64,000 nt of DNA. Origin: Lactuca virosa (lineage: Eukaryota; Streptophyta; Magnoliopsida; Asterales; Asteraceae). Within the stretch, counting starts at the first letter, position 1. Each line of letters starts with the position of its first letter. Below, in pieces: positions 22,206 through 33,020 of the stretch. Location of the stretch: NCBI GenBank assembly GCA_928212115.1, contig CAKMRJ010005634.1, forward strand, positions 177,758,412 to 177,822,411. The letters are read 5' to 3'. A program made the position numbers and the translations under genes. Below the pieces are notes generated by a model. That model ran no database searches. It was not told where the DNA came from and saw nothing but the letters and a program-made list of their open reading frames with translations.

Positions 22206-22691
22206 TGTTGGGTCAAAATTATGGTTTATACTTTGCTTTTCTGAGCAATTGTATTTTTATGTAATATTTTATGAGTTTACGGTCAGGTTTACGGCCAGGT
22301 GGGTGTTTACGGCCGTAAACCCTGTTTACGGCCCAATGGGTGTTTACGGCCGTAAACCCATTTACGTCCGTAAACCCATTTATGGCCCATATTCCCCAAG
22401 TATATATATAGGTGTTAGGTGGTTGAGGAGGGATTGATAAACAGAAAAGAGAGTGTACGGCCAAGAGAGAGAGAAAGGAGTTTTAGTGTGTGTAAGTGTG
22501 TGTGAATCTTGTGTAAGAACTTAATTCATATGAATCTTGTGTAAGAACTTAATTCATATCATCAATACATTCAAGATTCATATTATTCTTCTTCTCCTTC
22601 TCTTCTATTTGATCTGACATCATCCGTTTGATTGGGTTTCCGCACCATCAATTGGATCTGATTGATACACAAGCATATTTGGGGACTTACA
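22206..22691 (+). mobile_element. 3' LTR of the SIRE-like element (486 bp)
   Basis: Starts TGTTGGGTC after the polypurine tract and ends GGGGACTTACA. TTTACGGCCGTAAA palindromes fill 22272-22390, just upstream of a TATATATA box (22402-22409). The remaining 5' LTR (17141-17252) matches only the last part of it. Confidence 0.9.
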
Positions 22692-23985
22692 GGCTGCGAA
22701 CCGATCACGGCCGCAAACCCGTTCACGGCCGCAAACAGTCTTGAGCCGTGAACTTTGGCTATAGACCTTGTTTTTTCCACTTCAAACAAGTCTCGGTAAC
22801 ATTCCTAGTCCAAAAACAAATGTTTTCTAACACTATAATTAATGGTTTCGCTAATTTAAATACAATATTGTGTTTAATTATCAATAGGATACCATTAACT
22901 CCGCGTACTCCAACTCGAGGATCATCTTTCCAGTTTCGTTGTCGAGCACGTACACATAATCAACTGTGAGTTCATACCCCTACACTTTTACTGTTTTTTT
23001 AACGTTTTCAGGGGGGATACAAGCAAAACACAAAAGAAATTTGTGTTCTTATATAAAGGATTTCAAAAGGGTTAAAACTTATGCAATTGATACAACCAAG
23101 AGATCACCACACTTTATAAAATATTTAGATATTTTATCCCTTTTTGTAACATGCTGAGCATGAGGGAAGTTTTTTCAACCTACAACCATAATTGCAAAGT
23201 TTGCAGTACAATACATGAACCGAATACATAACATACATGCAAACTATAATAGGTATAGTTCGGGATTCAACACACGATTTTATCAAGTCCAGAGCTTATA
23301 CATTAACAAACATATAAACTATGTTAGATATAGTTTATGACATACATTACTACTTTCTAAGGACAAGAGTACAATACTAAATAATTATTTAAGTATAATT
23401 ATTTTACTCTACAAGTATACATACAGTTTCAAGTATAAGAGAACATTACAATACTACACATAAACTAGTTAATACAGGGTTGTGAGGCACTACTTCAATT
23501 GTACCCTCCGGGATACGAAACTAAATCCTAACACAGTATAACCAGAGTCTCCTAGAGGGAGAGCGTGAGATTTGTGAATAGATCTATTCAGGGCTGACAA
23601 TCCCACACCTGAAATGCTAGCTACAGTTAGGCAGGCATGCCTGGGGTGACAAATGTCATAACATCCGACACCTGAAGAATGTCGTAGAGGTCACTAGGTC
23701 ATATCAAGCATGGTTATACCAAACTCACAAAAGTATAAACTAACCATTTGTTTACGGGATTTCATTTCTTTAAATAGTTTTATTTTCATTAATAGAACTA
23801 TCATATATTACAACTGGAGGATTTCCAGGGGATACAACTATAAGGTTTTTATTTTAAGTAATAAAACTACTATACATACTGGTGGCAGCCAGGGTTTTCA
23901 TACAGAACATACTATACATACTAGTGGCAGCCAGGGTTTTCATACAGAACATACTATACATACTGGTGGCAGCCAGGGTTTTCAT
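22692..23985 (+). repeat. Direct repeat DR2 of family-X LTR
   Basis: Second copy of DR1 (15466-16749), starting at the first base after the SIRE-like 3' LTR. It continues without a break into the terminal part of the family-X LTR, ending at 24521. Confidence 0.9.
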
Positions 23986-24521
23986 ACAGAACGTACAATA
24001 CAAAGGTTTTTCATACAGAATACACTATACAATACAACTGGTAATAACTAGACATACGAACAAACCTTTTCATATACTACAATGGGATTCAAGAACGAAC
24101 GTACATTTTGGTCTTAGGTCTTAAGACTACTTTTCATTACTAAAGAAAATATTGGATTTTCTTGAGAACGTGCAAACATTTTACTGATTCACAGATAGGT
24201 TTTCACTACAAAAACATACTTATGAACTCACCAGCTTTAATGCTGATACTCTTTCAAAACCGCTTGTATCCTCAGCGAACCGTTAGACAGGTACACCCGC
24301 GGGCTTTTTGGGAAGACGGAGCTTATAGTGTCTCGTCTTTTATACTTTTGGTCATACATTTTGTTGTATACAAACTATATATCAAACAGATGTAAATATT
24401 CTATATATATTCAATGTAATGGTTGTGTTTACTTTGATTACTATGATGAAATTGTTGTGATATTGTACATGACGTCCTCCACCCCCGAACATTTCCGCCG
24501 TTCCGGTTTGGGGGTGTGACA

Positions 24522-25909
24522 GTCTCGGACGGAGACCCAAGAGTTTGGATCAGCCTTTGGGAGGCCAGCACGGTCGGATCCAGTGCAACGCTTGCAGAAA
24601 CTGCACGACGGAGTTTCGTTCCAAGGTTTTGGATCGTCATTGGGATCGGAGTGAAGTGTTTCATCATGCTCTCAGGGTGGTCGAGGTAACCCAGGAGGAG
24701 GTGGTCAGGATTCCTCCAGATGTTTGCGGATATGCTATTTTCGGTCATTTCCGGTGGATGTCGGGTATTTGTATCGCTTGGGAATTGTGATAAGTTGGAT
24801 CTCGGGTTGGTTTTCTACTATTGTCTGGGTTAGCAAGGGTTGTCAGATGCCATTCAGCATGTCGAGGAATCTTTGAGAGATCTTCAGACGGATGTATCTC
24901 GTGGAGCGGATTCCGCGTGTACCGTGATTGCTCCGAGTCGTTATCGGAATCTGTTCAGTGATATGGTTTGCTACAGGTGTAGCAGGTTTGGCCACGTCAT
25001 CAGGGATTTACCGTAGGGAGCAAGCCCGTTATATTTTCGTTGTGTTCAGGTGGGCAACAAGGAGGTCGATTGTCTGACGATCAGGGAGGAGCAGTGAGTT
25101 CACCTGCTCCAGTCATTTCTGGGGTTGATTCAATGGCTTGAACGAGGGAGTTATGACTAGTTTTCAATAGCCTTAGTATTTGTGTTTGGAAGAGCATTCG
25201 GGGTCGCCGAGGGAAGAAAGAGTTGTTGCTGAGGTTTCGGTTAGACTATCCGTTCGTTGGACTCTGAGATCTGAGCGTGATATCACTTTTTAGCATCTGG
25301 AGTCATTGATGTTTTTGGGATTCAAGAAGTGCTAGCTAGTTTTCAGGAGTTGTGTTGCTTTGGGAATGGTTACCTAGGGTGCACTACTTTGGTAAGCACC
25401 AGTTGTTAGCAGACAGATCATTGGAACGTAAGAAGGATTGGGAACCCTTCAATTTTTATATGCCAAGCGGACTTAGTCGAATCTAAGTGGGGGAGAATCG
25501 CGCAGGTATTTAGGACAGGGGCAGACATGAGACCAGGATAGGTTTCTCATCCTCATCGAGGAAAATGGCGGGCCAAGTGGTTATTTGGTGAGGGTTGTGT
25601 GAGTTAGAGTTCGGTAAAACTCCCCAGCGTGTGAATCACGTTTTCATGGGGGCTTGATAGCAGAATTTGGAGAAGCAGGTTGGGGCTCTAGTTATGAACT
25701 GAGTTCAGTTCGGGTGTTCGGTCGAGTGTGTGCTCGACTCTGTATGCATTCGAGTTGATAGATTAGGGGTAAGGTATTGGGTTGCAGTTGCGTTAGGATG
25801 GAAGTGTTGTAAGTCTGCGGGTGTAGCCGTAGCATTCACAAGGTTGTTGGATAGTGTTGGAAGTGTTGTAATTCTGCGGGTGTAGGCGTATCATTTACAA
25901 GGTTGTTGG
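24522..25909 (+). mobile_element. Gypsy internal region, part 2, with gag knuckle remnant
   Basis: Internal DNA of the LTR_A/LTR_B element resumes after the solo LTR (24522-24526 is the right GTCTC copy). At 24969-25008 the frame reads CYRCSRFGHVIRDL, a gag CCHC knuckle whose last Cys is Leu, followed by a stop; the downstream Gly/Gln-rich stretch is also typical of gag ends. No protease, RT or integrase motif was found in the remaining host sequence. The region ends in the minisatellite where the copia element inserted. Confidence 0.65.
25795..25909 (+). repeat. 59-bp minisatellite, left part
   Basis: Two units of GTAAGTCTGCGGGTGTAGCC...CATTCACAAGG... The array continues at 33757-33990 across the copia insertion, with four more units. 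Confidence 0.9.
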
Positions 25910-26605
25910 TGTTGGATAAGGTGTCTAAGTCCATAACTATTTCTGGTATGTACTTGACCCGACCCGGCATGGTCCATTTGGGTTGCATGGCACCATGCAA
26001 TTGGATAAACTAAAATGAGAGAAATAACACTTATGGTTTATTAATATATTATAAGTTCTAATATATTAATAATATTATTTAATTAGTTTGATCAAGAATT
26101 AATTAAGTGATCAAAAGATAACTAATTAAATATATGGGTAGATTATGTAAATCTTCCATATCTTATATAGTGGGCTAAGATGCTCCATGGAGTTAACCCA
26201 TGGATCATGAAATGAAGAGTCATGTTACATTAGGGTTTACCTAATGCAACACACTATATAAACAAAGGTGTTCTCCCCAAAATCGGTGACACTAAGAAAC
26301 AAGAGGGCTAGAGCCGATTTTGCAAGTGTAAGATTCCCTCAAAGCTTACTCATTTGCATTTGGTGTTGTGTGAAGCATTTGAGGCATCACACTTGGGGTG
26401 CTAGGCTCACAAGGTTTCAAGGATCATAATCAACAACAAGGTAAGTTATTCTATCTTTCATTCAAGTTAAAAATGTTCCCCATGTATGCTAGATAGGAAT
26501 ATAACCTTGGAATTCAACTTTGCATGATAATTAGACAAACATAGATCCAAGGTTATTAGGGTTGCATGTACACTTAGGAAGTGTTAGAATGCTCAAAACC
26601 TATCA
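25910..26605 (+). mobile_element. 5' LTR of the copia element
   Basis: Starts TGTTGGATAAGG, ends AAAACCTATCA. TATA box TATATAA at 26255-26261. A consensus splice donor AAG/GTAAGT begins an intron at 26441, inside the transcribed part of the LTR. The 3' copy has the same donor at about 33592. Confidence 0.95.
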
Positions 26606-26606
26606 G

Positions 26607-26618
26607 TGGTATCAGAGC
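26607..26618 (+). other. Primer-binding site of the copia element
   Basis: TGGTATCAGAGC, initiator tRNA-Met type, one base after the LTR. Confidence 0.95.
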
Positions 26619-26689
26619 CTAGGCTTGTTTGTTGTTTTTTTTGTGCAAACTGCTTGAAAAAATTGTTTTTTTTGTTTTCTCTGCTCGTA

Positions 26690-26780
26690 TGAACTCGCCG
26701 AGTCCATTGGGGGACTCGACAAGTCCATGAACAAATGCAAGTTACTCGTCGAGTCTGTTCTTGCACTCGACGAGTAGAGG
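26690..26780 (+). repeat. ACTCGACGAGT palindrome array in the copia leader
   Basis: Four units (ACTCGCCGAGT, ACTCGACAAGT, ACTCGTCGAGT, ACTCGACGAGT) spaced about 20-30 bp. The same palindrome type occurs in the gypsy LTR at 57240-57610. Confidence 0.9.
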
Positions 26781-28139
26781 CTGCAGTTTTCAAAATTTCG
26801 ACATTTATTGCTGGAAATGGACTAGAAACATTACCCTAAACTGTTTTGGTGTTTTAAAACTTGTTTTAGATGGTGTAATGTTTATGCTAATCCATTTACA
26901 ATGGCAATTATCAAAATTACAAGTTTTTTAAGTGTAATTTTTGATTCTTGAAAGTGTTCATATTCATGTTCTTGAACTTATGAAGATTAGATGATCATAG
27001 GAATTGTTTGTAACCTTCATGGTAGTTTAATTCATGATCATAATGTGTTTTAATGGAGTCCATAAATTGTCCTCAAGTTATGGAAAACCAAAAGTCTCAC
27101 TTTTATTAAAGCCATTAAAAGAACACAAGAGTTATAAAAATGAAGAGTCTTCATTTTTATTACTCAATTAATTCATAAGTTATAAGAAATGAAAAGTTTT
27201 GGAAGTTTACAAATCTTGCCCTCAAGTTTTGGAACAAGTAAAGTCTTGATTAAAACTTTAGTTCCAACCCTTAGAATTTTAAAAGTTAAAATTCAACCCT
27301 TATACTTTATAATATTATAAGTTACTAATATATATATGAATAAGATCAACTCGTCTTACCGCTAGTACGCCTCATTCACGAAGTCGATCTATAAGGGGGG
27401 TATAAGGTTGTTGCCTATAAAATGGCAACTTAATGGGTGTCCACTCTCACCTACCGCTTCCTTGATCGGTGGAGGGTCGTTAGCCGAACGGGTAGGACAA
27501 GGACTTATAAATTCTCATTAAAAGTATGATGAATATTATAAAGTAACTAAATGCTTTTATTAAATTCCCAATCTTAGTTACTTTAGGAAAATGTGAATAA
27601 GGTGCTAATCCATGAAATTACACTTTACACTTTGTTTAAGTCGTTAGTGGAGCTCGTGTGGTTAACCGGCACACTAACTTTTGACTTAACAAGGAAAGGT
27701 AAAGGGTGACTTAAAGTTTATTATAGGTCAGTGGAGCTCGTGTGGTTAACCGTCACATCGATTGAGTAATAAACATTAAGTGTACCAAGTGATTTGCATG
27801 GTTACTTCACACCTCGTTTTGTGATCCTCGGTATCCCAGTCACAAAACTTGGAGGGCACACTCGAGATTGAAACATGCCTTTGAAAAGTTCATTGAATCT
27901 CAAAAGAATCTAGGAATTTCTAAGAACCAATTAAAAACCTAATATCTATATTTCGTTTTTCATGGTGGAAATTGGTGAATCGTCATTCACCTACCTTTCA
28001 AATATGTTATAGCTTGGATTATGGCATACCTCTTCTAAGTTATAATATATTGTGATTGGATCCTAGCCTTAATATTACATTTGGGTGTTTTATTAAGGAC
28101 TCTCTTAATATCTAAACTAATCTTGTTCTCTTCTTTCAG

Positions 28140-28945
28140 ATGTCTTCAAACAATGCTGCTTCTGGCTCTAATCCTAATGGCTCCTTTACCCTTATGAACT
28201 TGTGTGGGAAAGTCACTTTTGATGGATCCAACTTCAATGAATGGATCAGAAACATCAGGATGATTACCCGCTACGAGGACAAAGAATATGTCCTTGACAA
28301 GGAGCTTAAGGAGATTGATGAGACCACTGCAACTCCCCAGGAGATCGCTGACTTCCGGGCACATGAAAGGGATGCTACAAAAGTGGCATGCATCATGTTG
28401 GCCACCATGACAGCGGAACTCCAAAAGTCCTATGAGGACTTCTACCCTTTTGAAATGCACCAAGATCTGATGGAAAGATACCATCAAAGTGCACGACAAG
28501 AGAGGTATGAAATCATATGCTCTATCATAACAACCATGATGAAGGACGGGGAATCCGTCACGAGCCACATGCAGAAAATGCAAAGGTATGTGGATCGGTT
28601 GTTGAAGCTTAATGTGAACTTCCCTGAGGAGCTTGCAATAAATATCATTTTGCACTCCTTACCATCGTGCTATGATCAATTCCGCATGACATATCACATG
28701 AATAAGGAAGAGGTCACACTCAGCAAACTTCAGGGACTCCTCAAGACCGCAGAAACAGGTCTTAAGGGTAAGTCGGTTGTTAACACTCCTACTCCAAACT
28801 CCGCCCCGGTTTTGGCAATCGGGAAAGGTAGAGGGAAGAAGAGGAAGAGCTCTTCGAAGGGTACCAAGGCTAGGACCCTTGATGGCTCTTCTTCAAGTGG
28901 AACCAAGAAAGGTTTTGTCACTCCTTCTTCTACCCTAAAGAGGCT
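28140..28945 (+). pseudogene. gag: Copia gag
   Basis: Opens MSSNNAASGSNPNGSFTL and is read in one frame for about 265 codons. The N-terminal FDGSNFNEWIRNIRM region and the following helical part (HQDLMERYH, VTSHMQKMQRYVD, LPSCYDQF) are a copia gag of the UBN2/DUF4219 type. A Lys/Ser-rich linker follows. The frame is lost just before the zinc knuckle, near 28930-28945; the knuckle CFYCHEKSHWKRNC is in the next frame at 28949-28990. The start is the ATG directly after the predicted splice acceptor. Gag forms the particle and binds element RNA. Confidence 0.9.
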
Positions 28946-30213
28946 GAATGCTTCTATTGCCATGAAAAGTCACATTGGAAGCGGAACTGCCCAAAGTACC
29001 AGCAAGATGTGAAGGATGGGAAAGTTAAACCCAACCATGCAGGTATTTACACTATCTTATCTAATAACTCACCCCATTCTAACTCTTGGGTCCTTGATAC
29101 CGGTTGTGGTATTCATATCTGTTCTGATTTGCAGGGACTAAGAAGAAGTGAGAATGTGGAGCATGGAAGAATAAACTTAATCATGGGGAATAGGAAAGCT
29201 TTACCTGTCACCAAGATTGGAGTTTATACTTTATCGCTAAGTAGTGGGTTTAGTTTAGATTTGAATAAATGTTGTTATTCGCCAGAAATGGCAAGAAATA
29301 TTATTTCCTTTCATGCATTGTATAAACAAGGTTTCACCTTTTCATTTGATAATGAAGTTGGTTCGATTAATGCTTTCTTTAATAATGTTCTTTATTTTAA
29401 AGCATTACCTTGTGATGGTGTGTATGAAACTGTATCTGTGGTTGATAACTTAGGAAATAATGTATTGTGTATTGATTCTGTTAATGATAATAACTTGGAT
29501 AAAGCATCATTATGGCATTGTCGTCTTGGACATATAAGTAAGAAACGCATAGGCCAACTCCAAAAGGATGGAGTATTGGAGTCATTTGACCTAAAGTCAG
29601 ATGATAGTTGCGAATCATGCTTACTTGGAAAAATGACAAAGTCACCCTTCACAGGTTCTTGTGAGAGGGGTGAAGGTTTGTTGGATCTTATACACACGGA
29701 TGTGTGTGGGCCCTTCAAACATGCCACAAGGGATGCTAATCGTTATTATTTGACTTTTACTGATGATTACAGTAGATATGGATATGTCTACTTAATCAAG
29801 CATAAGTTAGAGACTTTTGAGAGGTTTGAAGAGTTTAAACAGGAAGTCGAGAATCAATTAGGCACGAACATTAAGATGCTTCGATCCGATCGAGGTGGTG
29901 AGTATCTTAGTTCAGAGTTCCTCGACTATCTTAAGGAATGTGGGATTGTCTCACAATTGACACCTCCCAGGACACCACAGTTGAATGGTGTAGCTGAGAG
30001 GCGTAATCGAACCTTGTTGGATATGGTTCGTTCCATGATGAGTCGAGCTTCGCTACCAATCTCATTTTGGGGGTATGCCTTAGAGACTGCCGCCCATATC
30101 CTTAATCTAGTCCCCACAAAGAAAGTTGCCAAAACTCCTCATGAGATGTGGACTGGTAAAGTACCCAAACTAGACCACATTAATATTTGGGGTTGCGAGG
30201 CTTTCGTAGATGC
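28946..30213 (+). pseudogene. pol: Copia pol: knuckle, protease and integrase segment
   Basis: This frame starts at the gag zinc knuckle and runs to about 30213. The protease active site is LDTGCG (about 29096). The GAG-pre-integrase zinc finger has H170, H175, C201 and C204, counting from the Met at 29009. The integrase core has D231 (HTDVCGP), D294 (RSDRGGEY) and E330 (NGVAERRNRT), an intact D,D35E triad. After WGCEAFV the frame shifts by one base near 30205-30215 and the reading resumes in the frame that carries RT. Integrase joins element cDNA to the chromosome; the protease matures the polyprotein. Confidence 0.9.
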
Positions 30214-32181
30214 GAGACTCATGATAAACTCGAACCTCGAAGTGAGAGGTGTATTTTCATCGGCTACCCACAGAAATCCTTTGGTTACCTCTTCTACAGA
30301 CCTAGTGAGAATGTGGTCTTTGTAGCTAGGAGGGCTTTCTTTCGAGAGAGAGAGTTCATAAGCCAAGGAGACAGTGGGAGGCAAGTTGACCTTGAAGAAA
30401 TTCAAGAGTCAAGTGGTGAAGGAACTTCAAACCCTAGCACTCAACTTGAGGAGGAAACTCCTGTTGAGCCAATTGACAAGTCTGTACCTCTGAGGCATTC
30501 CACAAGGGTTAGGAATGCACCTGAGCATTACTATGGATTCCATATTACTGCGGAAGGTGATACACTTATCAGTGATGAGACACTGATAGGTCTGGATGAA
30601 CCTAACAGTTACGCGGAAGCCATGGTAGGCCCTGAGTCAGCCAAGTGGAAAGAGGCAATGGACAATGAGATACAGTCCATGTATGACAATCAAGTTTGGA
30701 ACTTGGTTGAGAATGTACCAGGTCGCAAGACTGTAGGGTGCAAATGGATCTTCAAGAAAAAGACCGACATGGATGGTAATGTACACACTTATAAGGCACG
30801 ACTGGTTGCAAAGGGTTTCTCATAAACTCCGGGAGTTGATTATGATGAGACCTTTTCTCCAGTGGCCAAGATTAAGTCTATTAGGGTTCTGTTAGCCATA
30901 GCTGCATTTCATGACTATGAAATATGGCAAATGGATGTCAAAACCGCTTTCCTTAATGGAAAGTTGGCTGAGGATGTTTACATGAGTCAGCCATAGGGTT
31001 TTGTCAATACAGAGTACCCTAATAGAGTTTGTAAGCTTGAGAAATCCATTTATGGGTTAAAGCAAGCACCTCGCAGATGGAATCTTTGCTTTGATGAGAA
31101 AGTCAAAGAATTTGGCTTTTCTAGGAGTGAAGATGAATCTTATGTATATGTCAAGGCTAGTGGGAGTATAGTTAGCTTTTTGGTATTGTATGTGGATGAC
31201 ATACTACTCATAGGAAATGACATCCCAACTCTGCAGGAAGTTAAGTCTTAGCTTGGGAAGTGTTACTCTATGAAGGACCTAGGAGAAGCTGTCTATATTC
31301 TAGGGATAAGGATCTTGAGAGACAAGAGTAAAAGACTAATTGGACTTAGTCAGAGTACCTACTTGGATAAGGTGCTGAAGAGATTCGGCATGCAGGACTC
31401 CAAGAAAGGAGAGTTACCCATCCAGAGTAACGCCAGATTGAGTAAGACACAAAGCCCTAGTACTGAGGCTGAGATAGCAGAAATGAGTCGAATACCTTAT
31501 GCTTCGGCTGTAGGATCGATCATGTATGCTATGACGTGGACTCGACCTGATGTAGCCTTTGCTTTAAGCATGGTTAGCAGGTATCAGGGGAACCCTGGCA
31601 AGGCACACTGGACTGCGGTAGAGAATATCCTCAAGTACCTACGGAGGACTAAGGATTGGGTCCTTACCCTCGGTGGGAGTGAAGACTTGAGAGTTGTAGG
31701 GTATAGTGATGCTAGCTTTCAGACTGATAGGGATAATTTCCGCTCTCAGTCAGCCTGGGTCTTTACCTTAAACAGAGGAGCAATTTCTTGGAAGAGTTCC
31801 AAGCAAGAGACAGTGGCTGATTCAACTTACGAATCAGAGTATATAGCAGCTAGCGATGCAGCAAAGGATGCGATATGGCTGAAGAACTTCATTGGAGACC
31901 TTAGAGTTGTACCAGCTATTAAAGAGCCAATGTAAATTTTCTGTGATAGTGAAAGTGCAGTTGCCTTAGCCAAGGAACCAAGGGATCACGGGAGATCCAG
32001 ACACATCGACAGAAAATACCATTTCATCAGACATCGAATAGAAGAAGGACTCCTCGTGGCAAAGAGGGTATCATCAGATGAGAATCCAGCAGATCCCCTC
32101 ACGAAGGGACTGACTCGGGTTAAGCATCTCCAGCATGCTCGGAGCATAGGGCTGAAGGATGATATTAGATTTAGTAGTTAG
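30214..32181 (+). pseudogene. pol: Copia pol: reverse transcriptase and RNase H segment
   Basis: One frame from about 30214 to the natural TAG at 32179-32181, broken by in-frame stops at 30823-30825, 30994-30996, 31249-31251 and 31933-31935. It covers the linker (RHSTRVRNAPEHYYGF), RVT_2-type RT (WKEAMDNE, KARLVAKGFS, MDVKTAFLNG, YGLKQAPR and the catalytic LYVDDILLIGN at about 31186-31218) and RNase H (VGYSDASF, then the STYESEYIA region and RHIDRKYHFIRH). Three of the stops fit a transition (C to T, or G to A) and one fits a transversion. Without suppression none of the pol enzymes would be made complete. Confidence 0.92.
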
Positions 32182-33020
32182 ATAACCTTGAAATTTGTAA
32201 AGTGTAATTGACATTAGATGATGAATAAAAGGTGTTTTATTTATGAGTAAAGTGTTGCTATCTCTTGTCGATCGTTTACTATATTTCTTTTTCATGTTTT
32301 GACTTCCAGAATAATTATGTTTGGTATATCATATTATTCAAAACCTCCACAGTCGGTCATATGTTGGAAGTAGGTATGAATCAAGACTGTCATGATTGGT
32401 TGCAGAGGTCTAAGTTGTTGGACATGGCTACAACACTCATGAGTGCTCATAAGTTCTGAGCATTAACTCAACCCACGCTCACTGGAATCACTTCATGGAA
32501 TTTATCTCGAGTGATCGTGAGACGGTAATATCATATAAGTCTTCAAACCTAGAGATATGATTTGTTACTTATGAGTTGATTATGCATTGATTGTACGAAA
32601 ACGCATTGGTAACTCGATGTTATAAAACGTGCTCTTGTGTATAATTCAATGAGTAGTAGAACAAACATATGAGTCGAAGTTTAGCTGTTCCTTCTTGGAT
32701 TAGAAGCTGATATCTGGGCCCCTCGATGATTTTGTTTTGACCTATGTACCGGGCCCGGTCAGAACTAAGTTGATGTGTTTAATTAAGTTCTTTGTCAAAC
32801 AAATCGGAAATCGGGAAACAAACTGCTGGACAATAAGTAAAACATTGTTCCATGTATTTGTCCGGCTGATATCTAGAACAGAGGATTATATGATCACTTA
32901 TCTTAAATGGCGGATCATCATCTTCTCAGTTCCGATAGACCTTGAAAGAGCTATGATTGCTGATCGGTTCCTGAAGTCATACTTGCAGTTATAGTTATTT
33001 GACTTATCCAAGTGGGAGAC
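32182..33020 (+). mobile_element. Copia 3' noncoding region and polypurine tract
   Basis: About 830 bp with only short chance frames between the RNase H stop and the 3' LTR, ending in the polypurine tract AAGTGGGAGAC at 33010-33020. Confidence 0.85.

Larger units (their letters stand above)
13101..24521 (+). mobile_element. Solo LTR of gypsy family X, carrying nested insertions
   Basis: Begins TGTGACAACCCG and ends GGGGTGTGACA, with the GTCTC duplication on both sides and no primer-binding site after it, so it is a solo LTR. Its own sequence is 13101-13327, 15246-16749 and 22692-24521. It carries TTTACGGCCGTAAA palindromes near 13310 and 15250-15280, a TATA at about 15288, a TTGCGGCCGTGAAC-type array (15466-15560), a potential donor at 15766 and 22966, and CATACTGGTGGCAGCC tandem units. 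The inserted blocks are SIRE-like copia fragments, and one 1.3 kb segment is present twice. Confidence 0.8.
26441..28139 (+). other. Predicted leader intron spanning the primer-binding site
   Basis: The donor AAG/GTAAGT at 26441 (LTR) and the acceptor TTCTTTCAG ending at 28139 are both near consensus, and the gag ATG is the first base after the acceptor. The interval holds the primer-binding site, a palindrome array and about 1.5 kb of noncoding leader with no long frame. Splicing would give an mRNA lacking the primer-binding site. A related minus-strand copia LTR has a donor at the same distance from its end. This is prediction from sequence; no transcript was seen. Confidence 0.6.

Noticed and set aside
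22692..24521. Minus-strand LTR beginning TGTCACACCCCC
   Set aside because: The ending GGGGTGTGACA, the matching TGTGACA start at 13101 and the GTCTC duplications fit a plus-strand solo LTR better.
28146..28655. 169-codon minus frame
   Set aside because: Shadow of the copia gag on the other strand.
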